Assembly (NCBI GenBank): GCA_000469685.2
Contig: LS997565.1
Span: 32,334,645 to 32,398,644 of the forward strand
From: Haemonchus contortus
Taxonomy: Eukaryota; Nematoda; Chromadorea; Rhabditida; Trichostrongylidae
Length of the DNA: 64,000 nucleotides
Reading direction: 5' to 3'
Shown piece by piece: positions 25,001 through 37,270 of this stretch. The notes beneath the pieces are model-generated. The model searched no databases. It was not told the DNA's origin and saw only the letters and a program-made list of their open reading frames with translations. A program made the position numbers and the translations under genes. The first letter of the stretch is position 1. Every line of letters starts with the position of its first letter.

Positions 25001-26879
25001 AGACAGGCCAGGTTAAGCTTAGCACGCATTACAACCTGCAGATGACATACACCTATAAATCACTGTGTACGTCCTTTGCCTGCACTAAGGGTAGTGCACT
25101 CGGCCTGATCTGATAAAAATGGCTCACCGTGGAAGGTGGAACATATTTAGTGACACAAGAACCATGAAGGCAATACTGTGCCCACAGCTGTACATATCGT
25201 AAACTCGAGATGAAGTTCATCTTCTGTTTCCTGAGTTTGTAAGTTCCACCTGTGCTATCTACCCGAACCCTGCTACCCAAAAACCTCCTGGAATGGGCAT
25301 GGACCACCAGTTCTGCTGTTTACAGGTTGCGATTGGGCCGTTTAGTTTGATACAAAGATGAAGCAACTTCTGAATCGCTGAGTGCCTGTTCAATTCAAGT
25401 ATATCGATATCTTCGAAGGGGGTAATATAGCAGAATCTAGTACTATCTTGGTGCCATGATCATTTGGTGCCATCAGCCCGAACGATCAAGTTGACCCTTT
25501 GTTGCAGACTGCACACGTGCTCACAACGGCATGGCAAGATTAGCAGGGCGACACATTTTGCATGAAAGGGACCAGAGTTCTACTATCTCTAGCGTAGTAA
25601 CGTAATCGAATAGCGGAGGACACCTTCGAAGGTGACTGATCGCAGGGGCGGCAGCGGGCGCATTTGCCCACGGTGTAACCTCCTTATACTTCCCACGTGT
25701 GATGCACGTGGGAACCAGCTTGCTGCAAGCTGATGCAATCGCTTCCGTCTTTTGCGACCGAATCGTTTGTATTCCCGATTCCATGTGGGGATGACTTCAG
25801 CTCTTCACTTTTTTCTTTTCGAGCTTAAAATCTTCAAAAGGGTATTCGTCGCTTCATCGCTAGCTTATTAGGATTCGGTGCTGATGATCAGACTCTCTGC
25901 GGACACGTGGATGGCCTGAACCACAAGGACCTGGTGCTAGCACCCCTGCACTCCCTTTTTAGACTGAGCCTGCTAGCATAGCGGGGATTGTGTTAGCTGA
26001 TTCTTGGTCTTCATAACTTCCACAACAATTGGTGGGGCGAGGGGAGACGGTGTATATGCTTGCACGCCAGAGCTCAACCCGATCAACAACCATTCGTCGG
26101 GCTCTTGTGGGCGGCGTGGAAACGATGGGTGATCAAAATAACTCAATTGATTAGCTGGGTCTATCTCATTAACTTAGGATATTTTTCGTGTCATCTGGCA
26201 CGATAACAACGGGTAACTCCGGCATCAACCGTTCATGCCGTCAACAAATCCATCTGCTACGACTGCTTTTCTGAAAGCTGGGGTTACCCTCTGCCTGGTC
26301 AAAAAGTCACAGGATTACAGCTGGGTTGAGTAGGGGCACAAGGGACTGGGTTGGGGATTTATAGAGCACTTTTCAAAGGAGGGCAGCGAATGTGCACGTG
26401 AAGATTGGATTGGGAATACCTTCAATAAATCCGTTCGAAACCTAGCGGTACGGCTTACAACGCAGTAGCCAGAGGCAATAATAAGTTTGCCCTTTCAATA
26501 AACGAATTGTTATGGGTATGGGCAAATCTAAAAAGATTTGGCGTCTTCAAACGAAGGTAGTGGGTCCTCCATCCAAGGTGAAAGGTCACTCCCGGAATCA
26601 TCGCTCTGTGCTTACTGCGACTTCGAGCTTACTACGACTGGGGGCTGCTTCCCACGTTGCTGAGAAATGTGAAGCAGCTGTCTTCTTGTCTAGGCGAATG
26701 ACTTTCGAAGTAACCGAGGCTGTTCTTTTCTGTTTCGAAAGGGAGGGGTTTGCCGAACGATGAACTGACGCCTCTCCAAGACTTTTGCGATGAGCTCTTT
26801 ATTCGTTCTCCGGTTCTGAATCACTCGAATTGGCCAATACTTGATCACCGCTGAGTTCTGCCGAGCGGTAGCACCAGCC
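19046..26879. other. Long region without a supported gene
   Basis: Only short frames without domains. The minus-strand frames 21673-22191, 22098-22346 and 22363-22596 are the densest set but give no recognisable protein and overlap in different phases. A 41-bp tandem duplication is at 20053-20134. CCCACGTG and CACGTGGG form a small palindrome near 25690. No tRNA or known transposon was recognised. Confidence 0.4.
20053..20134. repeat. 41-bp tandem duplication
   Basis: Two units starting CTTGTCTTGGACAG (20053) and CTTGTCTTAGATAG (20094) share GGTGGTCCC-like cores at the same offset. They are diverged by several substitutions. Confidence 0.7.
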
Positions 26880-27341
26880 TTAAGGGCACAGTTCACTATG
26901 AAAATGGTTTCTGAGATTCCTCCTCTGGATGAAATGCGACCCCAAGGATAGCGTAAGGGACACTGTCAGGTCAAACGGCCAAGATAGGGCGTAATGAAGG
27001 AATTGCAACCGGCCTAGCCGACGTACACACAATAGGCGGCCAAGTTCTTACTGCGTTGTAGAGGCTGCAAGGTTGCACTACTGACACCGGGACGAACACG
27101 ATGCACGCAGGCAGTATACTGTAGCCAATGTATGCCCTATGGCACATACATTTGGACAGCTCGTCCGAATACACTTGCCGTGCAACTTTTGTCGTCATCT
27201 TCTCGCCCAACCACTGGGTTTTTTTCTTGCTCAAAGCCTTATGTTCCTCCGAATTTGCCCAGCTCCGCGCTTTTGCACTGTTCTTAACTATCACTTGGCT
27301 GAAATTAAATAAGCCAAATTATTGTGAGCTGTGCCTTTAAG
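26880..27341. mobile_element. TIR DNA element (GCACAGTTCA family), about 460 bp
   Basis: The left end GGGCACAGTTCAC and right end GTGAGCTGTGCC form an inverted pair. TTAA stands directly outside the left end and after CCT at the right end, but a TTAA duplication is not confirmed in other copies. The inside matches both halves of the split element at 360-1988. A minus-strand frame (26971-27294) covers most of it and shares a short stretch with the frame at 1543-1803. It is either a non-autonomous element or a remnant of a coding one. Confidence 0.6.
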
Positions 27342-28937
27342 ACAGAGGGAGTTCGCTGGCATGATTCTGCGTTTGCTGGAGAGCATTCCCTAACTCATTG
27401 ACATTAACAGAGCGGAAAATTGGTCCAGCACGATTTTTGGTATGGAACCCTTCATCACGAAGACATTCGCGAAGCGCCTGCGATTGATTCTCGAGGAGAA
27501 CTTGCAGTTACATGCTGGCATGTCATTTTTATGCCGATGCAATACAAAGATGTGCTTTATTCAAGGTTATGTGCAAAAGGTCAACTTACGCTTTTCTCAG
27601 GTGAAAACTTCCGATTTTTTTTTTTAATTCCAGGAGCACTCATTCGAATGGTAAAACTTGCACTCATAATGAAGTAAGATTGAATACGCGCGACATCAAT
27701 TTCAGCTTCAAAACCTGTAGCAGAAGCCTATCTCTGTGCTGAAAACGGGATAGTGGACATCCCGAAAGACTGGCCCAAGTAGCACTTTCTCAAAAGTGAA
27801 AAGCGCCATTAATTGCTGCAAAGTCGAAGGTGAAAAGCTCAATCAACAGTTGCATGGCGGAAGAAATAGATATAAAGTTGTGGACTTGTAGGTCAGATGC
27901 CATATTTTGGGTAGTAAAACGAGGCAAACACATGACAATTTGCTCATAAAAGTGAAATTTCGCAGCAAAAAGTCCACCACTCAGCAAACTAAATAGTAAA
28001 TTGACTTAAAGCAACCGTCGGCTCTCGATTTCCGTGAAACGGTGCCTGTAAAATTGGCCAGTGATGGCTCTTCACTAGTAGTTGGAGGCTAACTGAACGT
28101 TTTATGTGTCTGCCGAACTGAAGCAGTGATCAGGTAAAATAAGCAGGCCCGTCATTCATCAAAAGCCCTCTCTTCAACATATACACAACACTTTGATGGT
28201 CGAATTGTGGTGGGTAAAACCCCTTTTTTACGCTCTCTTATATTGCGAAGGAATTTTTACGCTTTCTTATATCACAAAGCTTCGAAGGCGTTTTTCTGAA
28301 AAACTCGTTTCATAAAGGGACATTTCCCGATTGACGTGGTGAAATCACTCCCTCAATAGGTAGGGATTTCGCATTTTAAATCTGAGCAGACACGAAGCGC
28401 AGTGTTTTGCGTTCCCTGCCTGCACATGACTTCTTCTCCGCCCATCGTTCGAGGCCACCACTTGAAAATAGAAGTTTGCAAGTGATTACGATAAGATGAC
28501 AGACGGAAAATCTGCAGCGTCGGAAGTTGCCATAATGGGGCAAATCGGATGATACCAGCACAGTCGTAACCATAAGGGACCAAAGCTCACCCGTCTGCAG
28601 GCTTCAAGCTTGCAAATTGGTGAGCTCTGGTCTCTTATGATTACGACTCCAGTGGTATCACCCGATTCTGAGGTGGGTCAGTTCTAAAAATCGCCTTTTC
28701 TTCTTTGTTGGTTGACGATGTGGAACCTACGGATCCGTTTTTGGGGTTACCCATCCACATACGGGTAGCGTAGGGAACTGTGGGTTGAGGGATTTCGGGG
28801 AATTGGGAGAGGAGGGGGGGGGCTGGTCTTTTTCACAGATCTGTGTCGGCACTATGCAGTTATGCACTATACGTTTGGACTGAATTGGAAAGCAGATTGG
28901 AAAGCTAGCCATGCTTGGAACTAACTTTTTCGCCGTC
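27342..28937. other. Intergenic, nothing recognisable
   Basis: A short duplication (TTTACGCTCTCTTATAT and TTTACGCTTTCTTATAT) lies at about 28228-28275. No gene is supported. Confidence 0.4.
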
Positions 28938-29155
28938 CGAAGGTGTTGTAGTGGTGAGTGGCGCACCATCACACAGGGTTGGCCCGGAGATTGGATTCCG
29001 ATTAGACATCCGCCTAGTCCAACCACGCATTCAATGCCTGCGGGGTTGAGTAACTATTAGTACTCGTCAGACTCGTCCGAGAAGATAGGAGCTTCGCGTG
29101 GTACATCGACTGGTTTATCCAAGTCACTGCATAGGCCCAATATACACTCAGTGTT
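28938..29155 (+). mobile_element. tRNA-derived SINE copy 3
   Basis: The head AAGGTGTTGTAGTGGTGAG is followed by GGCGCACCATCACAC and a decayed B box, GATTGGATTCC (about 28990). TCGTCCGAGAAGATAGGAGC and GTACATCGACTGG follow in family order. The 3' end is lost after about 29155. Confidence 0.55.
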
Positions 29156-29295
29156 GAGGGCATACCGAAAAGGATTACCGAAGGGAGAGGGATGTCAGAA
29201 ACTTATACCTCATTCGTCACAGACGGGGGTCTCTGGATCAGGGAGCAGAAGTTCTCTTGATTTCAACTTTTCGATTTTATAATTTTGTTGTCGGA

Positions 29296-29645
29296 GCCGA
29301 GGTGGTGTAGAGGTAAGCTACACATTAATCGATTCTAAATCAAAAATCTAAATCGATTACCCAAAATCGTTTTTGACGCCCGTCTCCCCATTGTCACACA
29401 CGCATGGTGACGATTTCAAGTCTCGGATCGATTTGCGACTAAGCAAACCAAGCCTTCCATCTCTCCGAGGACGGTTAGTTGGGAGCATAAAAGCATGGAC
29501 TTGTACATCGGCTTGCCACCGAATGTCATTGTGTAGGCCACATATGCTTTCGATACAGCACCTCGAATGGAACTTGATTTGGGAGGCACACTCTTTAGGC
29601 TGGATTGATAAACGCCCAAAGACTTTGATCCTCTTGAATTGTTGT
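29296..29645 (+). mobile_element. tRNA-derived SINE copy 4
   Basis: The head CCGAGGTGGTGTAGAGGTAAG is followed by diverged or inserted AT-rich sequence. The body matches again: GGACGGTTAGTTGGGAGCAT, ACTTGTACATCGGCTTGCC, CTGGATTGATAAACGCCC and the tail TTGAATTGTTG. The minus-strand 170-codon frame at 29357-29869 lies mostly across this copy and is therefore not taken as a gene. Confidence 0.6.
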
Positions 29646-30039
29646 AAGTGAAAGCCCAGAGAGAGGCGCCTGTTGGTGACACCAGATGCTATGAAGGTTT
29701 TATAGTTGAGCCCAATACTCCGTAATTTCAGTCGGAGAAAGTTCTCGTGAACAGCATCATGGGATATAATTAATTCGGAAAAATGACTCACCTGAATCAC
29801 CAGCACCGAAAGCACCATCACATCCAGTACTAATAAGTGAGTACGCCGTGGCAAGTCATATGACTGCAATCAACACAAGTTACGTCTGACTTAACCCACA
29901 ATCAAAACAACTCACCATTTTTTCCGATTTTAGGTTCTCGCTCCGCCTCATAGCCTACAGCAACGTTCATTTAGGTACCTCTAGGGATTTTTCCCCACTA
30001 AATACCAAGACATACATATGTATAGCTCTTTAACACATC
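29646..30039. other. Intergenic, nothing recognisable
   Basis: Only the 5' end of the minus-strand frame 29357-29869 lies here, and no domain is visible in it. Confidence 0.35.
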
Positions 30040-30195
30040 TTTGTTGTCGGGGAACTGTGGTACAGTATCCCCTCCCCGGAAACGGCGTCGCGTTCGCCGC
30101 ACCCGATGACGCGCAGTTGCGCGCTTTAAAGGGAGAGGTGTGAGTTCCCAGTGCAAGGATAGGATAGCCGCCGCGTGACCTCTGTCGCTTGCCCT
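30040..30195. repeat. GC-rich interspersed repeat, copy 3
   Basis: Inverse of the repeat at 17100-17335 and related to 15760-15905. The shared core is CGGCGTCGCGTTCGCCGCAC. No coding capacity is evident. Confidence 0.6.
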
Positions 30196-30369
30196 GGGAA
30201 TTTGGGGAGAAGTTCTGGCACCTGGGAATGTGGAACTTAGCCCTTCAATACGAAAGTCCTGCATTGCAGCAAATTCCATTCGATTCAAGTATTGGCTAAG
30301 GAAGCCTTTTTTCGCATTCATAAAATCTCCTTGTGCCTATAGCGGCAACACTCCATCTGACAGCATTTA

Positions 30370-30430
30370 CTTCTGATAGTATAGCTGTTGAATCAGACCA
30401 TCGCTGATTCAGCAGCTGTCATACCAGAAG
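30370..30430 (+). ncRNA. MicroRNA-precursor-like hairpin (candidate)
   Basis: Two 27-nt arms, 30370-30396 and 30404-30430, fold around a 7-nt loop. By direct comparison they form 22 Watson-Crick pairs, 2 G-U wobbles and 3 mismatches. The innermost stem is an uninterrupted CTGATTCAGCAGCTG-type helix. Length and small internal mismatches fit a short animal pre-miRNA, and the loop is short. No known microRNA seed was recognised. A short inverted-repeat transposon remnant is an equally good explanation. Confidence 0.3.
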
Positions 30431-30769
30431 TATAAACTCTTACGAAATGCTAGGCGGGTTCTGATTCTCCTCCAAGTGACCAAAACTTAGTGCGCTCAAG
30501 ACAGCTATGAAGTAAAAACCATAGCGGAGGTTTGAAAGTTCATCCAGGATGAGTGAAGATGGAATGCGAGAAACAGACATTTTTGTGGGATTTCGATCAA
30601 CTCATGAGTAAATGTGGCTGGCGTGACACCTGAGGCCCATTTAAGATAGGTGAAGACCTACCTAGATAGGTGAAGACGGAATGCGAGTTGGCCTAGTTTG
30701 AAAGTCGGGGTTTGACGCTTAAAAGTAAGATCGTATTCAGACGAGCATGGTCCAAAAACGACCGGGAAC
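30431..30769. other. Intergenic, nothing recognisable
   Basis: Holds a short direct repeat, AGATAGGTGAAGAC, at about 30645 and 30664. No gene is supported. Confidence 0.4.
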
Positions 30770-32465
30770 GTTAGATAAAGCCCCTCTGATATTCAGCTCC
30801 CTCTGATCCAGTGGCTATGGCCACGATGATGGAGATCAGCAAGGGCCTTGGTAAGGCAGTCTTGAGACTCCAAGGAGCAAGCTTGCCAAAGCAACATGAA
30901 ACACCCTCAGCGCCCCGCACACTGGGCCCAACCATCTCCGACGTTGGACGGTATGGCAACCTGTGAAAGGCGAAGAAATCTCGGTTTGCGCAGAGTGCCT
31001 TGGATTTTGGACCAATACAGCACTCCCTCTACCTGAACGGAGACTGCTACCTACTTTATACCTACAACATGAGAAGAGTCTCTTCCGATGTCGCTTTCCA
31101 TGAGCTCCTCGATGCGACTAGTCGCATGAAGTACTATGCGGTTGCGCTACAAGAAACCAAGAGCAGGAAGACGTAATGCATGGTGGAACCCCCATCATTC
31201 CTGGTGAAAAGTTCCATCGCGAAACGTCGGCGGCGTTGGTTTCGTCGTGCACCCATCTGTCGTCCATCTCAACGATTCTGACGAGCTCCTGTCTAATCGC
31301 TTTGCCATCCCACGCCTACGACATACGCACCTAAAGGCCATCTCTAACGTCAACGCCTCCTCTCCTCACTCTACGGCTGACGAGGTATAGCTCGATGCGT
31401 ACAAACTTGTTGTTGGGGATTTCGACGCTAGGATTGACGAAATGCAAGAGGAGGAGTTCAGAATTAGACAGTTCGGGATGAATGACAGTAACGAGAACGA
31501 AAATCGTTTAAGTGGACTCCTGTTCGCGGCTCGACTCTTCCCTGGAAACTCCTTCTTCTAGAAGAAGGAACATCGCTGCTGGACATGAGATTCTCCGAAA
31601 GGTACAACTAATGCTGAACTGGAACACATATTAACAAACAGAAAGTGGTGCTTGCTAGATTTTGGCATGTGACCAACTTTCTGCAGTGGTTCTGTTCATC
31701 GACTTTTTCGGGCTAAGATCAGATTTAGTCACAAGCTGGAAAAGATCTCTCAACATCGCGCAAAGAGCTCAAAGTATGTTGGACGACGGAGATGTTCTGA
31801 CGCTGCGTCCTTATATGACTGGCAGCCCCTGAATGACACCAAGACTACGATGCACTGGCTGGTTAGGGGTCGCCTCACTTGTGCTGAACAGGCCGATCTA
31901 CCTTGAATGGGTACCATTTCAGATGCGACGAAGGATCTTCTCAGTGCATGAAGTAACCTGAATTTTGGCGGGAACGCCGCACATCTGGAGAGGCTGCAAG
32001 CTAATTTCAGCTTTTGACAGGCAGTGCGGCGAGACTTTCAGCTGTACAGGGAGAGAAGAGTACTTCAGGCAGTCTTGAACAGAATTAGTCTGAAAAAACG
32101 CCACGGGGATCTTCAGGACCACAGTATTCCACTTTCGTGGTTAAAGAGGACGGACGGAACACTTGCAACACACTGATTTGAGAAGGAGGAAGTTAGACGG
32201 AGAACTGATGTTCAAGAAGAACAGTCCAGTGGCCTTCCGAGAATCTTCACGATCTAGGAGTAGGCCTGCTGCGAGATAGCGAGATGTGCTCATCGATCAC
32301 GTAAAGCAGCTGAGGAAGCAGATGAAAGACTCCTCATACGCCATCTTCGTCGAGTTCTGAGTCTACCGTGGATGGCGATCGCAAAAGATAGAAGCGAATC
32401 GTTTGTTGCTGGTGCTCGTACATGAGTTAAGACGAGCCGTATGAGTATAGATAGAGTACTGGACG
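30770..32465 (+). mobile_element. Degenerate RTE-type LINE copy (endonuclease plus 3' part)
   Basis: Aligns base for base with the copy starting at 42185 over the 5' leader (for example CTTGGATTTTGGACCAATAC against CTTGGATTTTGGACAATGAC). It then carries the apurinic-type endonuclease: a broken frame reads VALQETKS, GGVGFVVHPSVVHL and VVGDFDARID in order (about 31135-31450), with many stops and shifts. The reverse-transcriptase core is deleted. Sequence resumes near 31900 with the inter-domain region and the extreme C terminus (SLPWMAIAKDRSE, about 32363-32400), ending in ATGAGTATAGATAG. It is dead, 5' endonuclease-bearing and internally deleted. Confidence 0.75.
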
Positions 32466-34858
32466 GATGAATGACAATGACTGGATTTACGTCCAGATGA
32501 TGGATGGTACCAGAGAGGTTAACCACTGATGTGTCATATACGGAGAGCTTAAAAATTAAACATTTCTCGAGGGAAAAAAGGGATAGATGACTGTGCAGTT
32601 GGAAAAAATTGCTAAGCGATGAGGATGTAGTAAGGCTCTCTTGGTAAATTCTTTTTTCTGGACCGTCGCGATTCGATTCAACTAGATACTGAGGCAAGAT
32701 ATCTGTTCTCCAATCCTTTCCGTTGGAGCGTTAGGGGAGAACAGTCAAGGAAATTTGAAACCCCTGCCCGATCATTGCTGAAATTGCAAATGACATTGTC
32801 GCTGTTACTGGTTATTACTATTCTAAACATCTGGGAATCACAAAACTAAAAGCAAGCAGAGCCATCAAAATCGTATCAGCAGACAGACATTGCTTGGGGA
32901 CTGGCTGGCACCTCAACGTAAGTAAACAGCTACGGTAGGGGTATTTTACGACCTGGTAAATGAAAGTGAACAATGGGCATGGTTCACTGATGTTGTTTTT
33001 CATCCTGTTGTGATTTCTACGGTGTTTATGAGCAGAAGACAAGTACAAGATGAGCAGCTGTCAAATAAATTCACAATCAATGACCGATGCAAAAACGCTT
33101 AGAATACGAGAATGATGGCCCCATCAACATGATAGTTCTCAAAGTCTAAAGAAGATAGTCTAAAAGTTGTGGTGTTAGGGTATGCAGGTCCTATGTTCTT
33201 TTCCTGGCACCGCTACTATCACTGTTGGGACTTCCGCATTTTCTTTCTTATCAAGTGCTTTGCTCTGAGGTGCCTACCAGACGAAGGCCTGGCACTTTGG
33301 ATGACAGGATCAGCTCCGTCTGGTAGGGTCACGTCAGGCATAATTCTTTCAGGGTATCCTTTTCAAGCCGGAAAACGGAAGTATTGGTTGGAAGTAGTGC
33401 ATGAGTGGTGGAGAAAGCGAGAAAACTCGCCGATTTTGCGAAAAATAAGGCACCTCAGAAGTAGTGAAATTAGAGGTAGTTAGCTAAATCAAGCCAAAAC
33501 CTTCCAGAAAAGCTTTTCGCTGTCGCTAAGGGTCATGGGAAGATGTTTGAATCTTCCACATGGTTCCCTTGGGTGGTGCAGTCACTGCAGAGTCGATGGA
33601 ACTTGTCCGCGCATTTACACGCGATAGTCTTTGAACTTTTATAATGCCCTATATAGGCCGTTTTTCGACTGGATGGTGCCACATAGGCTATACATTGGCC
33701 CACAGATTCATCCTAGCGGAATATCTTATGAACCACTTTATCGTAAGCTGCGCCTTAAGCAGAGGTGCTTCAAGTCTGAGACTGCTCGTGATTCTCAAAG
33801 TGACGCCTTCAGCTACGATATGGCGGGAACGATGTATGATTTCATTGCTCGGGGGAACATTTTTGTAATAAAATCAGGCCGGCGACATGACGATTGACTG
33901 CCTTGGCGGCAACCTGTTGCTCGACCATGGCACGACATACCGCATACTTCCAGTTGCACGTGAAATACACTAGAAACTTGAGGGCATCTTCAGATCTGAA
34001 TGTCTGAGAAGTGAAGAGGACAGAAAGGGAGAGTGTAGGGAAATAGTCGGTAAATGGAACAAAAGCATCCAAATCAAAAATGACACAGAGGAACACGTGT
34101 TCCTCATAAAATAATCCGTAGCCTTTGAGAGTAGTTCGTTAGGGCCAACGAGAACACCTTGATCTGAATATATATCTCGTCCAGGCCCGAACTTTTTTCA
34201 AGTGAGGTGCCTTTCAGCCGTAACTCTAACTACCAGAATGATCATAAAGATATGGAATTCGTCCATTTCATCAAACTCTGACGCAAGGTGTATAGTGACG
34301 TCTGCCTCCATGTGGCAGTAGTTCGAAACTGTATCAAGAACGTTTAGAAACATTGTTTCCTCTATTTGGGCGGCAATCGGGGTGGTTGCAACGCCCATGT
34401 TGTTGGCTGAGGAGGGCTTAAGATCTGTTGATCTGAAGATCTAGTGCGATGAATGCTCCCTGCACTGGTCTGAATCATTGCATTGCATTGCATCGACTTT
34501 GCAACGATCGTTCGCGGACTTATAACAAAGTACTGCCGCAAGAAAGAAAGACTAGAAAATCCGAAATGGCCGAAATTCACGAGTGGGTTATACACTTACA
34601 ATCTGCCATAGGTATACATCAAAAGCAGGTGAGCAACGTGAGGACACTCCAGTACATCATCCAACCGCGACTATACAATAGGTTTTTCACAAGTTACCAC
34701 TCCTATATCAGCAATACCTTAGCCACTGCAGAATATTTCCTATCTGGCTTCATATTGGTCCACTGCTGACCCCCTCACCCACAGTCAATTAATAGATGAG
34801 CCATGTGAATACTGTCAGAGCTTCTTACTATCTTTTGCGGAGTATTGTCCTTTGTGTG
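32466..34858. other. Intergenic, no supported gene
   Basis: Minus-strand frames at 34198-34398 and 33842-34096 could be two exons (donor CTG|GTAGTT, acceptor CTTCTCAG, donor GCG|GTATGT), but the product matches nothing known. Plus-strand frames 33169-33483 and 33631-33897 are also featureless. Confidence 0.35.
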
Positions 34859-35125
34859 GCGGAGGTAATGTACACTGTAGCGAAAGGATCAGCTCTCACA
34901 CAAGTATCGTCCAAGAATCGGATCCTGGCTTGATATCCGCGGGAGCCAACCGAGCCTTCCATGTCTTCGAGATCGGCTAAACGGTGCTATATATGCTCAA
35001 GCACTGATTTTTACTCTACTGACCGATTCATTGTATCGGCCACCAACATATTCGTAACGCCTGGCATTCTGAATGGAAGGCGAATGCGTAGGAAGATATC
35101 AAACAGGATTGATCAAGGTCGAAGG
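34859..35125 (+). mobile_element. tRNA-derived SINE copy 5
   Basis: The head is decayed. CCAACCGAGCCTTCCATG, GAGATCGGCTAAACGG, CATTCTGAATGGAAGGCGA and CAGGATTGATCAAGGTCGAA follow the order of the 2051 copy. Confidence 0.6.
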
Positions 35126-36949
35126 CTTTACCCGTCGTCCTCCATCCTTTCCTTGCCTTCTCCGAAATTTAGGCAGCTTAGCGATGGCTTTTCGGCAAAC
35201 CAGTTAACGGTGGAAGTTATCTCAGGTTTTACCGTCGCCCAGCCACTCCAGTTTCCTTGAGCTTTGCTTAAAGACAAATTCTCAGACATGATTCTGTCTG
35301 GGAAACACCTAAATACAAGAGAATTAAATTCAGCAACTTTCTTGAAGCAAATGAGAGAGCAGCCAAGAAGTATTTGCTTGGTCAAATAAACGTGAGTATT
35401 AGAAATTTTAAGAGCACTCATCAAACGGGAAGAAGGAGGGGTTCCACATTATCTTCATCACACTTTTATAAATGTCCCAGAAGTGCATGTGGAGAACAAC
35501 AGAGTAGGGTAGGAACGTGCCCAGCTCCAAATGCTGTTCCCCTAGTCAACCGAGGAGGACACTTTTAGATGGATGGAACTACCACCGGTAGTCATAAAAC
35601 ATGCGAATCTGCTTGCTTCAAAGAACATGCAGTGTCAGCCACGAGGTTAGCACCGGAAAGCACAGCGGCGCTTCCGATATCTAGCCCATTGAACAGCTTG
35701 GGCGAGGCAATGAAGGCCGTCCGTCTAACGATAGCATCGCAATCAAACCCAGGAAAGAGTTTTTGGAAACCGTTTTAGGAGATTAACGATTTGGATGGCA
35801 ATCTCTCTTTTTCTACAAATGCCTTCTACTTCCACCATTGCTTGCTTTGAGCTGTACCTTTCACACAATGGTCTCCATATATCCCTGGATGCTACGTATC
35901 CAGTACTTTGCTCCACGGAATCGAAGTTCCAGATTTTCGGCCATATTCCGAGAGTATTGATAAACTATTAGAATCCTACAGAGGGAACTGAGGCAACCGG
36001 GTGTGGGACCTAACGTGAAGCCCCATCTTTGGAAACGGCAACAATTCCATTGACTGCAAACTTGCTATGCAAATATTTGGGGGTTTGTTCCTTACGACAG
36101 CCCAGATGGAGGCCCCGATTTTACGGATGGTCCGAAGAGCTTCAGCTAGCTATACTCGTTTTAAAGTACTAGCTACCAAGGGGACCTACACGATAGTTCT
36201 TCCTTCTACCTGCACGATAGTTCTTCCTTCTACCTGTGGGTAGAGGAAGGAACTATCGTGAAGGTTATTTGTTCGCCAACCGCTGTTTGCAATAAAAAAC
36301 GAGTATGCGCATGAGATTCACAAACAGCATGAAGGGATCGTAAATTACGTGTGTAAAGGCTATCCAGCCATCCTAATGTGCGTTAAACTTTGTTCTCATG
36401 AGAAAGAAAGCATCTATAAGATGGCTGAAAGGTAGGGGTTGGTTCATTTGACGACTATATCGTTCCCGAATGGAATTGAACAAAGGTGCTTATTTCTCAA
36501 TACAGTAAGTTGGGTTGTTTCTGTAAATAAGATGCTTGTTTATATTATGAAGTCCTACGGAGCCTTGTATTCAACACATAGCTATTATGGAAAGGACAAG
36601 AAGTAGCGCATAAGAAATCTTCGGCTCTGGCTGCAGGTGTGGAGCGCTGAGAGGCATTCAAACCTGAACTCCCTAGACAGCACTTTTAATCTTTGAAACT
36701 CGTTTGGGAACCGCGAAGAAGCATGAGGCAAACATCTTTTCCGTTTTGATATCTGACAAATTTTTGTTCCATTAGAAAAATGTACATCATTGTGGATACC
36801 AACGAGTTTTTTTCACATGCGCTTATATTGCGGCCTCTCTGCACCAGGAGAAACCACTGAGTAAAGATTTATCGGGAAAATAAGCTTTGTTCTCATCTCT
36901 TTATTATCAAGGAGAACTTCTAATGTGGTGATTGCAGTTTCCCTTGAAT
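35126..36949. other. Intergenic, no supported gene
   Basis: Open but unsupported frames lie on both strands at 35128-35780, including a minus-strand frame near 35605-35790 that lacks a start. From about 35780 to 36950 nothing is recognisable except the hairpin at 36189-36260. Confidence 0.4.
36189..36260. repeat. Hairpin with a duplicated left arm
   Basis: A 22-bp unit, CACGATAGTTCTTCCTTCTA plus CC, occurs twice in direct orientation (36189-36210 and 36213-36234). It then occurs once inverted (36239-36260) with two mismatches, after a 4-nt loop. Either left copy could pair with the right arm. Confidence 0.85.
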
Positions 36950-37085
36950 TCCCTTGGCAAGCGTGAATTTCGGGCGGCTACCGTATGCCCATTACCTCCA
37001 TGGCGCGCGACTCGGCATGATCAGGTGATGCTAACGCAACGCGATTCTCGGGGAGAACTACCCGCATTCTCCTCATATAGATAAT
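36950..37085. repeat. GC-rich interspersed repeat, copy 4 (partial)
   Basis: CGCAACGCGATTCTCGGGGA followed by GAACTACCCGC parallels CGACGCGGTTTTCGGGGAGA and AGCTACCC at 17268-17295, in the same orientation. It lies just upstream of SINE copy 6. Confidence 0.5.
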
Positions 37086-37122
37086 AACGAATCCCCGTAA
37101 AAGTTTCCGCAACTCAATTATG

Positions 37123-37270
37123 AAGAGGTGATGCAAAGCGAAGTATCGCACTACTAATCACACATCAATCGGTGATCGAATCCTATATCGATCTCGCAAA
37201 GGACAACAAATTCCTGATCCCTCCAAGGATGATTAGTTGATACCTGACCCGACTGGGAGGTTCAAGTCTA
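37123..37270 (+). mobile_element. tRNA-derived SINE copy 6, ended by a mariner
   Basis: The head GAGGTGATGCAAAGCGAAG and B-box-like GATCGAATCC (about 37174-37183) are followed by TGATTAGTTGATACCTGACC. The copy stops at the TA that abuts the mariner at 37271. The rest of the SINE body was not found beyond the mariner's other end, so the 3' part is lost or the SINE was already truncated. Confidence 0.55.

Noticed and set aside
29357..29869. 170-codon minus-strand frame
   Set aside because: More than half lies antisense to SINE copy 4.
33842..34398. Two minus-strand exon-like segments with plausible splice sites
   Set aside because: The product matches no known family and no further exons were found; kept only as a remark in the region entry.
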